Shown: positions 23,885-32,009 of the stretch, in pieces
How positions within the stretch are numbered: position 1 is the first letter of the stretch
Layout: each line of letters opens with the position of its first letter
Assembly: GCF_001905595.1 (NCBI RefSeq)
Contig: NZ_LIXI01000002.1
Coordinates: 496,001-560,000, forward strand
Source: Streptomyces sp. CB00316
Lineage (GTDB): Bacteria > Actinomycetota > Actinomycetes > Streptomycetales > Streptomycetaceae
Length of the DNA: 64,000 nucleotides
Reading direction: 5' to 3'
Notes under the pieces: model-generated
The model's database searches: none
Seen by the model: only the letters and a program-made list of their open reading frames with translations
What the model was told of the DNA's origin: nothing
Position numbers and translations under genes: made by a program

Positions 23885-26800
23885 ATGACCCCTGCTCTGT
23901 TCGGGCGCGACCACCCCGCAGGCATCCTCCGCTCGGAGATCGTCCGGGCCACGGAGAGCCACGGCGGGCTCGTGCTGGTCACGGGCGAGGCCGGGATCGG
24001 GAAGACCACCCTCGTCACCGACGCCGCGCACGAGGCGCGGCGGCGTGGGGCGCTGGTGGTCGGCGGCTCCTGCTGGGACTCCGACAGCACTCCCGGCTAC
24101 TGGCCCTGGGTGCAGGTGCTGCGCGGCCTGCGCCGCTCCGCCACGGCGGCGGAGTGGGCGGCGGCCCAGGATTCGGCGGACGGGCGTCTCGGCGTGCTCC
24201 TCGGGGACGCGGCGAGTAACGGCCCGGCCACGGGAGATGTGGACGGGGACGGCGCTTCCGGTGCGCCCAGTCTTTCCGGTGCCTCCGGCGCGTCCGGTGC
24301 TTCGTCCGACGGTCCCGAGGCCTTCGGGCTGTACGACGCGGTGACCACCGCCCTCGTCACCCTCTCCCAGAGCCGCCCGCTGGTGGTGGTCCTGGACGAC
24401 CTTCACAGCGCCGACCCGGCCTCGCTCCGCCTGCTCGAATTCGCCGCCCAGCACGCCTGGTTCGAGCGGCTCCTGCTCATCGGCACCTACCGGGACGTCG
24501 AGGTGGAGGCGCCCGGCCACCCGCTCCAGCAGCTGATCCTGCCCCTCGTCTCGCGCGCCTCCGCCACTCTCACGCTGACCGGCCTGGGCCGCGACGAGGT
24601 GGGGGCGCTGATGGCCGTGACGACGGGCCGCGAGCCCGAGCCCCGACTGGTCGACGAGGTCCACCGGCGCACCGGCGGCAACCCGTTCTTCGTCGAGCAG
24701 ACGGCCCGGCTCTGGCACAGCGGCAGCCACGTATCCACCATCCCGCCCGGGGTGCGGGAGGCGGTCCGGCAGCGGCTGAGCCTGCTGCCGGACGCGGTCG
24801 TCTCCCTGCTGACCGCCGCCGCCGTGCTCGGCCGGGAGTTCCGCCGGCAGGTGCTGGCCGTGGTGCACGGCTCCCCGGTCCCCCAGGTGCTGCGGCTGCT
24901 GGAGTCGGCGATCGTCGCCCGGGTCGTGGTCCCACGCCCCTCCGGCAGTTACGCCTTCGCCCACGACCTGCTCCGCGAGACGCTGTACGCCTCCCTCGGT
25001 GACGCGGACGCCCGCCGCCGCCACGCCGCCGCCGTACGGGCGCTGGACGCGCACGGCGGCCTCGACGTGGTGCGGCCCGGGGACCTCGCCCGCCACGCCC
25101 ACCTCGCCGGGGCAGAGCTGGAGCGCGACCGCCGGATCGATCTGCTGCTCGCCGCCGCCCGGGACGCCTCCGGGCGCCTCGCCGACGAGGAGGCCATCGG
25201 CCACTACCGCCGGGCCCTCGCGGTGGCGTCGGGGGAGCCGGCCCCGGAAGCGGGCGGTGCGCCGGTCGGGGAGGCGCCGGGGAGCGGGCCGGGCGGAGGA
25301 TCGCCGGGGCGTGGGCCGGGGCCCGACCGGCGCCGGACCGCGCTCATCTGCCTCGACCTCGGCGACCAGCTGCGGCACGCCGGGGAGGGCGCCGAGGCGG
25401 GCCGCCTGCTGGACCGGGCGGTGGACCTGGCGCGGGAGCTGGACGATCCCGAGCTGCTGGCCCGGGTGGCGATCACCCTGTACCGTCGGGGCACCCTGGG
25501 CGGCGGCGAGGCGTTCATGGTGACGTTCCTGGGCGAGGCGCACCGCAAGGTCACCGGCAGGGACGGGCAGGACAGCCTCTCCGCCGACCGGCTCGCGCAG
25601 GAGCTGGCCATCCACATCATGGCGCTGGCCCGCGACGGCTCGGACGACGAGGCCCTCGCCTTCTCGCTCTGGGCCCGCCACGACTCCGTATGGGGTCTGG
25701 GCTCGGCGGTGGAGCGGCTGGGGCTGACCGACGAGATGGCCGTCGTCGGTCGGCGCACCCAGAACCTGGACATGGAGCTGCACGCCACCTCCATGCGGTG
25801 GGTCGCCCTGCTGGAGCTGGGCGATCCGGCCTTCATCGACCAGTACCGCACGTTCATCCGGGCCGCCGAGCGCTCGGAGCTGCCCCGGTTCGCCCTGGCC
25901 GTCGCCGTCGACGGCAGCCTGATCGCCTCCCTCCAGGGCCGGTTCACCGAGGCGGCCGACGCCCTCCGGGACGAGGCTCTCGGCCTGGAGGGCGAGGACC
26001 ACGAGGCCTTCGGCTTCATGGGGCGCCATCTGCAGTGGTCCCTGCACCTGCTCCGGGGGCACTTCGCGGAGGCCGAGAAGGTCCTCGCCGCGCTGCCGGG
26101 CGCCCGGTATCCCTGCCCCGGGCTGCTGGAGTCGCTCACCGCGGTGGAGCAGGGCGACGCGGCCCCGGCCCTCCGCCTGATCGCCGAGCAGTCGGACCGC
26201 CCGGCCCCCTATCCGCGGGCCTTCATGCCGCTCTGGCTCAGGCTGCTGGCCCAGACGGCCGCGACCACCGGCGACCGCCGCCTCATCACCCGCGCCGAGG
26301 ACGAGCTCACGCCGTACACCGGCCAGTGGGTCGTCTCGCTGTACGGGTGCGACATCGGCGGCCCCGTCGACCTCTGGCTCGGGATGCTCGCCGCCGCCCG
26401 CGACGACCGGGACACGGCGGTGGCCACGCTCGCCGAGGCCGCCGCCTCCGCGGACCGCCTCGGCGCCCGACCCTGGGCCGTACGCGCCCGGCTGCACCTG
26501 GCCCGCTCCCTCCTCGCCCGCGCGGAGCCGGGCGACACCGGCCGGGCCCGCGCGCTGCTGGCCGAAGTGGAGCGGGAGGCGGACGAGTTGGGCCTGTACC
26601 ACCTGGCCTCCGAAGGTCCCGTCCTCCGCGCGCTCCCGGCGCCCACCGACCGCTCCCCTGTCCTTGCCGCTGCCACCCCCGCCCCGGCCGCCGCCGAGTT
26701 CCGCCGCGACGGTTCCGTATGGCAGCTGCGCTGGGACGGGCGGACCGTGCACGTCCCCGACGCCAAGGGGCTAAGGGACCTGCACAGCCTGCTGGGGCTC

Positions 26801-27235
26801 CCCGGTGCCGACGTCCCGGCCGTGCAACTGCTCGCCCCCGAGGGCGGCGCCGTCGTGGCAGCCGCCGGCCGGCTGGGCGGCGACCCGGTGCTCGACGAGG
26901 AGGCAAAGCGGCGGTACAAGGCGCATCTGGCCCGGCTGGACGCCGAGATAGACCGCGCCGCGGCCCGGGACGACACCCGGCAGGTGAGGGCGTACGACCG
27001 GGAGCGGCAGGCCCTCCTCGACCAGCTGCGCACCGCGGCGGGGCTCGGTGGCCGGAGCCGCCGCCTGGGCGACGAGACCGAGCGGGCCCGCAAGACGGTC
27101 ACCGCCCGGATCCGCGACACCCTGCGCAAGCTGGACTCCCTGCACCCCGAACTGGCGGCCCACCTGCGGGAATCCGTGACCACGGGCACCACCTGCGCCT
27201 ACCGCCCCGGCGACGCCCCGGACTGGCGCCTGTGA
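23885..27235 (+). CDS. Large LuxR-family-type (LAL/MalT-like) ATPase without recognised HTH
   Basis: The product is about 1116 aa from ATG 23885 (GTG 23879 is an alternative); no close ribosome site is present, so it may be leaderless. The N terminus has Walker A VTGEAGIGKTTLV (K40) and later Walker B LVVVLDDLHSAD, followed by sensor and winged-helix regions (RTGGNPFFVEQTARL, VREAVRQRLSLLPDAVV). The middle ~600 residues are TPR-like helices. Family members usually end in a LuxR HTH; here the end (from ~940) is a beta segment DGSVWQLRWDGRTVHVPDAKGL and a charged coiled coil instead. It may signal through protein contacts rather than DNA binding. Confidence 0.8.
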   Translation: MTPALFGRDHPAGILRSEIVRATESHGGLVLVTGEAGIGKTTLVTDAAHEARRRGALVVGGSCWDSDSTPGYWPWVQVLRGLRRSATAAEWAAAQDSADGRLGVLLGDAASNGPATGDVDGDGASGAPSLSGASGASGASSDGPEAFGLYDAVTTALVTLSQSRPLVVVLDDLHSADPASLRLLEFAAQHAWFERLLLIGTYRDVEVEAPGHPLQQLILPLVSRASATLTLTGLGRDEVGALMAVTTGREPEPRLVDEVHRRTGGNPFFVEQTARLWHSGSHVSTIPPGVREAVRQRLSLLPDAVVSLLTAAAVLGREFRRQVLAVVHGSPVPQVLRLLESAIVARVVVPRPSGSYAFAHDLLRETLYASLGDADARRRHAAAVRALDAHGGLDVVRPGDLARHAHLAGAELERDRRIDLLLAAARDASGRLADEEAIGHYRRALAVASGEPAPEAGGAPVGEAPGSGPGGGSPGRGPGPDRRRTALICLDLGDQLRHAGEGAEAGRLLDRAVDLARELDDPELLARVAITLYRRGTLGGGEAFMVTFLGEAHRKVTGRDGQDSLSADRLAQELAIHIMALARDGSDDEALAFSLWARHDSVWGLGSAVERLGLTDEMAVVGRRTQNLDMELHATSMRWVALLELGDPAFIDQYRTFIRAAERSELPRFALAVAVDGSLIASLQGRFTEAADALRDEALGLEGEDHEAFGFMGRHLQWSLHLLRGHFAEAEKVLAALPGARYPCPGLLESLTAVEQGDAAPALRLIAEQSDRPAPYPRAFMPLWLRLLAQTAATTGDRRLITRAEDELTPYTGQWVVSLYGCDIGGPVDLWLGMLAAARDDRDTAVATLAEAAASADRLGARPWAVRARLHLARSLLARAEPGDTGRARALLAEVEREADELGLYHLASEGPVLRALPAPTDRSPVLAAATPAPAAAEFRRDGSVWQLRWDGRTVHVPDAKGLRDLHSLLGLPGADVPAVQLLAPEGGAVVAAAGRLGGDPVLDEEAKRRYKAHLARLDAEIDRAAARDDTRQVRAYDRERQALLDQLRTAAGLGGRSRRLGDETERARKTVTARIRDTLRKLDSLHPELAAHLRESVTTGTTCAYRPGDAPDWRL

Positions 27236-27248
27236 CCCCGGCCGACGC

Positions 27249-27283
27249 CTGTGGCCCGGCACCGAATCGGCCCCGGGCCACAG
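27249..27283. terminator. Bidirectional hairpin terminator
   Basis: A perfect 11-bp stem (27249-27259 with 27273-27283, CTGTGGCCCGG arm) sits between the convergent ATPase and ABC permease genes. Confidence 0.7.
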
Positions 27284-27305
27284 CAGGCCGGTCACTTCCT
27301 GCCGG

Positions 27306-28163
27306 TCACTTCCGGTTGTAGAGCCGCATCGTCACGGAGCCGAAGACCACCATGATCAATCCGGCCCACCCCAGCGACCAGGCGATATCGGATGCGGGCC
27401 AGTTGCCCGCCATCAGCTCGCGTACCGCCGTCGCCAGGTGGGTGATCGGGCTGTTGTTCACGAAGGCCTGCAGCCAGCCCGGCATCGTCTTCGGGTCGAC
27501 GAAGACGTTGCTGAGGAAGGTGAGCGGGAAGATCACCATCATGCTGACGCCCATCACCGACTTCTCGGTGCGCAGCAGCAGCCCGAACATGGTCCAGATC
27601 CACGAGAACGCGAACGCGAAGACCAGCAGCAGGGCCACCCCCGCCAGCATCCCGAGCACTCCACCGTCCGGCCGGAAGCCGATGATCATGCCGACGGTGA
27701 GCATCACCACCGAGGCCAGCACATAGCGCAGCACGTCGCCGAGCAGGTAGCCGACCATCGGCGCGGGCCGCCAGATCGGCAGCGTACGGAACCGGTCGAA
27801 GACACCCTTGGTGATGTCGGTGTTGACCGAGACGCCGGTGTACATCGTGATCATCACGACGCTCATCACCAGGATGCCGGGCAGCAGGAACTGGATGTAC
27901 TCCTGCGTGGAGCCGGCCAGCGCCCCTCCGAAGAGGTACGTGTACATCAGGACCAGCATGATCGGGAAGGCCGTCACATCGAAGAGCTGCTCCGGCACAT
28001 GCTTGATCTTCAGCACGGTGCGCCAGCCGAAGGTGAGGGAGGCCGAGAGCGCGCTGGGCCTCGGCGGCCGGTCCAGGCCGACCAGGAGAGCCGAGAGGCG
28101 CTCCTGGTCCGGCGCGGCGAGCGCGACGTCCTCGAGCTCCGTCTTGGTGGTCGCGGTGCTCAT
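27306..28163 (-). CDS. ABC-2 type permease (DrrB-like)
   Basis: This 285-aa protein has six hydrophobic segments in the ABC-2 layout, including [51 protein letters not shown] and [21 protein letters not shown], the last being a signature of DrrB/drug-export permeases. Its start overlaps the ATPase gene stop by 4 nt (28160-28163), so the two are translationally coupled. With the ATPase it forms an exporter of unknown substrate, drug or lipid-like by analogy. Confidence 0.9.
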   Translation of the reverse strand: MSTATTKTELEDVALAAPDQERLSALLVGLDRPPRPSALSASLTFGWRTVLKIKHVPEQLFDVTAFPIMLVLMYTYLFGGALAGSTQEYIQFLLPGILVMSVVMITMYTGVSVNTDITKGVFDRFRTLPIWRPAPMVGYLLGDVLRYVLASVVMLTVGMIIGFRPDGGVLGMLAGVALLLVFAFAFSWIWTMFGLLLRTEKSVMGVSMMVIFPLTFLSNVFVDPKTMPGWLQAFVNNSPITHLATAVRELMAGNWPASDIAWSLGWAGLIMVVFGSVTMRLYNRK

Positions 28164-29131
28164 ACCGCCACTCCCTTCTTGTCCGTGAGGGCGAGGAAGA
28201 CCTCGTCGAGGCTGGGCTGTCCCAGCGAGAAGTTGTCGACCGTGATGCCGGACCGGGCCAGCTCGGCCAGGGCCCGTGCCGCCTGTTCCGCCGCGCCCCG
28301 GCCGGAACCGTGCGCGTCGACCCGGGCGGTCAGCGCCACCGGGTCCGCGTCCAGCTGGACCGTGGCGTCGAGCTCCAGCGAGAGCACCCGCTCGGCCTCG
28401 GAACGCTGTGCGGCGTCGCGCAGCCGCAGATGGACGGTGCCGGAGCCGACGGAGGCCTTGAGCTCACCCTTGGTGCCCTCGGCGATCACCCGGCCGTGGT
28501 CGATCACCGCGATCCGAGAGGCCAGCTGGTCGGCCTCGTCCAGATACTGCGTGGTCAGCAGGACCGTGGTGCCGTGCGCCACGACCGCGCGCACGATGTC
28601 CCAGACCTGGTTGCGGCTGCGCGGGTCGAGCCCGGTGGTCGGCTCGTCGAGGAAGAGCAGGTCGGGGGTGTTGAGGATGGACGCGGCGATGTCGATGCGG
28701 CGCCGCATGCCTCCCGAGTAGTTCTTCACCTGCTTGCCTGCCGCCTCGGCCAGCCCGAAGCCTTCGAGCAGCTGGGCCGCCCGGTCGCGGGCCGCCGGCT
28801 TGGAGTGGCCCAGGAGCCGGGCGAGCAGGACGAGGTTCTCGTTGCCGGTCAGGTCCTCGTCGACAGAGGCGTACTGCCCGGTGAGACTGACCCGGCTGCG
28901 GACCGCGTCGGCTTCCTTCACCACGTCCTTGCCGAACACCCGGGCGGAGCCTCCGTCCGGGCGCAGCAGCGTCGCGAGCATCCGTACGGTGGTGGTCTTC
29001 CCGGCGCCGTTGGGTCCGAGGACCCCGTAGACGGTGCCGGTCGGGACCGCGAGGTCGACGCCGTCCACCGCGCGGTTCTCACCGAAGACCTTCACCAGCC
29101 CCGTGGTCTCGATGGCCAGTTCAGTGCTCAT
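28160..29131 (-). CDS. ABC transporter ATP-binding protein (DrrA-like)
   Basis: This 323-aa protein has Walker [13 protein letters not shown] (about 40-51), signature [12 protein letters not shown], Walker [14 protein letters not shown] and the H-loop [14 protein letters not shown]-terminal domain of ~90 residues (from about 225) is typical of DrrA. The start is ATG 29131. It powers export through the downstream permease. A flavodoxin-type reductase gene lies upstream on the same strand. Confidence 0.93.
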   Translation of the reverse strand: MSTELAIETTGLVKVFGENRAVDGVDLAVPTGTVYGVLGPNGAGKTTTVRMLATLLRPDGGSARVFGKDVVKEADAVRSRVSLTGQYASVDEDLTGNENLVLLARLLGHSKPAARDRAAQLLEGFGLAEAAGKQVKNYSGGMRRRIDIAASILNTPDLLFLDEPTTGLDPRSRNQVWDIVRAVVAHGTTVLLTTQYLDEADQLASRIAVIDHGRVIAEGTKGELKASVGSGTVHLRLRDAAQRSEAERVLSLELDATVQLDADPVALTARVDAHGSGRGAAEQAARALAELARSGITVDNFSLGQPSLDEVFLALTDKKGVAV

Positions 29132-29203
29132 GAATCCATTCCTTGTGCGTCGTCGTCGAAGTTCGGGGGCGGGTGTGGGGGGGGGTGAGCCGGAAGTCCG
29201 GCG

Positions 29204-29794
29204 TCAGGAGACATACGGTCGGACCGCCCGTGCCTCGCGCAGGGCCCAGCCCCACCAGCCGAGCTGGTCGAGCATCAGCCGCACCGCCCGGTCCCGCGCG
29301 CAGACTCCGGCGCGGTCCTCCAGCGGCGTGTGCAGGAAGTCGAGGGCGACCCCGTTGCGCAGGGTCACCGTGTGCAGTTCCGTGAAGACCGAGCGCAGCT
29401 GCTCCACCGCGTACAGCCCGGACGAGCCGTGGCCGTAGCTCACGAAGCCGACCGGCTTGGTCTGCCACTCGTCGTACGCGAAGTCGATGGCCTGCTTGAG
29501 GGAGGCCGGGAAGGAGCGGTTGTACTCCGGGGTGACCACGACGAAGGCCTCGGCCCTCCCGATCGCCCCGGCGAACTCCGTCATCTGCTCCGTCGCCCGC
29601 TCCGGGTAGTGCACGGGGAAGTCGAACTCCGCGAGGTCCAGCACGACGAGGTCGAGCTCGCTCCGTACGCGAGCGCGCTCCACGAACCAGCGGCCCACCG
29701 CGTCGCCGATGCGCCCTTCGCGCGTGCTGCCGATGATCACCGCGACTCGCAGCGGGTCCCCGCCGTCATCGGTCTCCCTGCCCTCGTCCGTCAT
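29204..29794 (-). CDS. NADPH-dependent FMN reductase
   Basis: The product is 196 aa from ATG 29794, preceded by GGAGGAG. The longer open frame upstream is a shadow. A flavodoxin-like fold is shown by VAVIIGSTREGRIGDAVGRWF, VVVTPEYNRSFPASLKQAIDFAYDEW and KPVGFVSYGHGSSGLYAVEQLRSVF. The family reduces FMN or quinones with NADPH. It precedes the DrrAB-like exporter by 72 bp on the same strand and may share its transcript. Confidence 0.9.
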   Translation of the reverse strand: MTDEGRETDDGGDPLRVAVIIGSTREGRIGDAVGRWFVERARVRSELDLVVLDLAEFDFPVHYPERATEQMTEFAGAIGRAEAFVVVTPEYNRSFPASLKQAIDFAYDEWQTKPVGFVSYGHGSSGLYAVEQLRSVFTELHTVTLRNGVALDFLHTPLEDRAGVCARDRAVRLMLDQLGWWGWALREARAVRPYVS

Positions 29795-29855
29795 CGCTCG
29801 CTCCTCCTCCCGCTTCCTTCCGGCTCCCTCACCCCTTGGGCGCCAGACGCCGCGA

Positions 29856-29886
29856 CGCGGCCGCCAGATGAGATCTGGCGGCCGCG
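29856..29886. terminator. Perfect 14-bp stem terminator with GAG loop
   Basis: The arms 29856-29869 and 29873-29886 (CGCGGCCGCCAGAT and its complement) form a 14-bp perfect stem with a 3-nt loop between two minus-strand genes. It probably ends the 135-aa membrane protein transcript. Confidence 0.75.
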
Positions 29887-29937
29887 CCCACGGTCGTTGT
29901 CCGCGGCTGGAAAAGCCCTCGCGACCGGCCCGCGCGG

Positions 29938-30345
29938 TCAGCGCTCCCGCGAGTAGAAGAGGTAGAACGTGGTCAGGAAGACACCCACGCCGACCACCAG
30001 TCCCAGCACGGTCGACCGCAGCACGCCGGTATCCGTCAGGCTCACCAGGAAGCCGATCGCACAGGCGGTCAGAGCCCCGTACGCGAGCGCCCGCAGCCCG
30101 TGCGGCAGCGTCCGCTGGATCCGGCCCAGCGCGAAACAGAGGGCCGCCACCGCCGCCCCGGAGACGAGGCCCAGGACGACCTGCCCGCCGGTGCTGGGCC
30201 CGCCGTCGCGGCGGATGAACGCGGCGAAGAACCCGTAGATGATGCCGAGCGCCAGAGGCACCGCCACGGCGTACGGGGTGAGACTGCGGGGCCGTGCGTG
30301 CGCGCGACCCCCCTTCCGGCCGGGCCTGGCTGCGTGTGTGACCAT
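29938..30345 (-). CDS. Small membrane protein, function unknown
   Basis: The product is 135 aa from ATG 30345 (AAGGAG upstream). After a basic N terminus (HAARPGRKGGRAHARPR) there are four hydrophobic helices: YAVAVPLALGIIYGFFAAF, GQVVLGLVSGAAVAALCFAL, LRALAYGALTACAIGFLVSL and VLGLVVGVGVFLTTFYLFY. It ends SRER. No enzymatic motif was seen. It is divergent from the membrane protein at 30477. Confidence 0.75.
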   Translation of the reverse strand: MVTHAARPGRKGGRAHARPRSLTPYAVAVPLALGIIYGFFAAFIRRDGGPSTGGQVVLGLVSGAAVAALCFALGRIQRTLPHGLRALAYGALTACAIGFLVSLTDTGVLRSTVLGLVVGVGVFLTTFYLFYSRER

Positions 30346-30476
30346 CGCGGACAGCTCCTTCCCTCGCCCCCGTCGCGCGCCCCCGTTCCTCCAGAGCACA
30401 CCCGCCCGCGCGGCCCGGCAACTCGAACGGCGTACGGCCCTGGGCGGTCCGGCTCCGCGCGGGATTCCCTGGAGGA

Positions 30477-31385
30477 GTGCGGACCTCTTCCTCAGCGACT
30501 TCGGCGACCTCGACGACTTCGGCGGTCTCGGCGGCCCTCTCCGCCGTCCTGATCGTCCTGCTGGCCGCCCTGGTGCCGTTCAGCGCACTGTCCGCCTGGG
30601 TCGACCTGGAGATCGACGACACCGACCGGTACGTCGCCGCCGTCTCCCCCCTCTCCTCCGACCCGGCGGTGCAGAGCACGGTCACGGACCTGATCACCGA
30701 CGAGGCGATGGAGCAGATCGACCTCGGGCCGCTCCAAAACACGGTCCGGGACTTCTTGCACGAGACCGTGCGGTCCTTCACCACCACCGAGGCCTTCGCG
30801 AACGCCTGGGACACCGCCAATCGGACCGCCCACGAGGCGGTGACCGCCGCGCTGGACGGCGACAGCGGCGAGGCGGTCACCATCGACCTGGCGCCGGTGA
30901 TCCAGCAGGTCAAGCAGGATCTGGTGAGCCAGGGGGTGCCGTTCGCGGACCAGATCCCCGTCCAGCGTACGGAGATCACGGTGATCGGCGCGGACCGCGC
31001 GGACACCCTCAGGGACTCGTTCCACTGGCTGCGCTACTGCAGCATCTGGCCTGCCATCGCCACGCTGGTCCTGCTCGTGCTGGTGCTGGGCATCGCGACG
31101 GTACGGGGCGGACTCCGGGCCGCCCTGACCGCCACCGCGGCCGTCGGCGCCGGGTTCGTCCTCGGGGCGATCGTGCTGCGGATCCTGATGGCGGTCGGCC
31201 GGAGCCGGGCTCTGGACGAAGTGCCGGGCAGCGACCGGGAGGCGGCGGCCGCGGTGGTCGACGCTCTCACCGCCTCGCTGCGGACCACGGTGTGGGTGGT
31301 GCTGGTGGTCGGGGCGGTGCTGCTGGTGGGGGCGGTGGTGGCCCGGGTGCTGCTGCTGGGGCGGCGAAGGGCCGGGCGGGGGTGA
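30477..31385 (+). CDS. Membrane protein with large extracytoplasmic domain, function unknown
   Basis: The product is about 302 aa from GTG 30477. GGAGGA directly abuts that codon, so the start may differ or translation may be leaderless. The Ser/Thr-rich start precedes a helix (VSAALSAVLIVLLAALVPFSALSAW), then a ~170-residue mostly helical extracytoplasmic part (DTDRYVAAVSPLSSDPAVQSTVTDLI, AFANAWDTANRTAHEAV), and three C-terminal helices. This organisation recurs in actinobacterial membrane proteins of unknown role. Two parS-type sites follow its stop. Confidence 0.75.
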   Translation: MRTSSSATSATSTTSAVSAALSAVLIVLLAALVPFSALSAWVDLEIDDTDRYVAAVSPLSSDPAVQSTVTDLITDEAMEQIDLGPLQNTVRDFLHETVRSFTTTEAFANAWDTANRTAHEAVTAALDGDSGEAVTIDLAPVIQQVKQDLVSQGVPFADQIPVQRTEITVIGADRADTLRDSFHWLRYCSIWPAIATLVLLVLVLGIATVRGGLRAALTATAAVGAGFVLGAIVLRILMAVGRSRALDEVPGSDREAAAAVVDALTASLRTTVWVVLVVGAVLLVGAVVARVLLLGRRRAGRG

Positions 31386-31395
31386 CCGTCCCGAC

Positions 31396-31409
31396 GTTTC
31401 ACGTGAAAC
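31396..31409. promoter_or_regulatory. parS site (ParB-binding), perfect
   Basis: GTTTCACGTGAAAC is the perfect 14-bp palindrome used as the ParB-binding consensus in Streptomyces and many other bacteria. It lies in the gap between convergent genes, the usual intergenic setting. ParB-parS complexes condense and segregate the origin region. Confidence 0.88.
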
Positions 31410-31421
31410 ACCCGTGCGGAC

Positions 31422-31435
31422 GTTTCACGTGGAAC
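31422..31435. promoter_or_regulatory. parS site, one mismatch
   Basis: GTTTCACGTGGAAC differs from the perfect parS palindrome at one base and lies 26 bp from the perfect site at 31396. The pair probably acts as one loading platform. Confidence 0.8.
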
Positions 31436-31472
31436 AACGGGACAGAACCCGCACGGAGGACCGCCGGTTGGC

Positions 31473-31874
31473 TCAGAGCTCCGGCGGGCGTCCCTGGAGG
31501 CGCTCCATCTCGCGGCGGTCACGCTTGGTCGGGCGGCCCGCGCCCCGGTCCCGTACCGGAACCTGGATCGCGAGCTCGCGCGGCGGCGGGGGCGGACTGT
31601 TGTCGACGAAGCACTCGGCGGCCACCGGCGGACCGACCCGCTTCTTCACGATCTTCGAGATGACGACGACCCGGTCCCGTCCCGCGTGCCGGAGCCGTAC
31701 CTCGTCGCCGACGCGGACGGCCTGGGCGGGCTTGGCCCGCTCACCGCCGACCTTCACATGCCCGGCCCGGCAGGCGGCGGCCGCCTGGGCACGGGTCTTC
31801 GTCAGCCGGACCGACCAGATCCACACATCGACCCGGACGCTTCCCTCCGCCTGCGGCGCGTCACCGGAAACCAT
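31473..31874 (-). CDS. S4-domain RNA-binding protein (Hsp15/RqcP-like)
   Basis: The product is 133 aa from ATG 31874. The S4 domain occupies about residues 13-75: VRVDVWIWSVRLTKTRAQAAAACRAGHVKVGGERAKPAQAVRVGDEVRL. A basic tail (RDRGAGRPTKRDRREMERLQGR) follows. Hsp15/RqcP-type proteins bind stalled 50S subunits carrying peptidyl-tRNA. Upstream in-frame residues to 31997 are open but lack family character. It is convergent with the gene at 30477 across the parS pair. Confidence 0.88.
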   Translation of the reverse strand: MVSGDAPQAEGSVRVDVWIWSVRLTKTRAQAAAACRAGHVKVGGERAKPAQAVRVGDEVRLRHAGRDRVVVISKIVKKRVGPPVAAECFVDNSPPPPPRELAIQVPVRDRGAGRPTKRDRREMERLQGRPPEL

Positions 31875-31957
31875 GGGACCGACTCTAGTCCGGTGGACGC
31901 GGGCAGGCGACGGACCACCGGTACCTCCAGGTGGCCTGGTTGAAGAAGAGGGATGCA

Positions 31958-31992
31958 CATCAGGCCCGCACCGTATGGGCACAGGCCTGATG
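31958..31992 (-). terminator. Hairpin downstream of phoX-type gene
   Basis: CATCAGGCC (31958-31966) pairs with GGCCTGATG (31984-31992) just after the PhoX-family stop codon on the minus strand. The 17-nt loop makes it moderate only. Confidence 0.5.
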
Positions 31993-32009
31993 GTCATGCG
32001 GTCCCGGGG

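Noticed and set aside
22973..26752. 1259-aa minus-strand open frame
   Set aside because: It is a shadow of the plus-strand ATPase, with no recognisable domains and biased composition.
29795..31006. N-terminal extension of the FMN reductase frame
   Set aside because: The reductase fold begins just after ATG 29794, which has GGAGGAG upstream; the earlier residues cover another gene on the same strand and a terminator.
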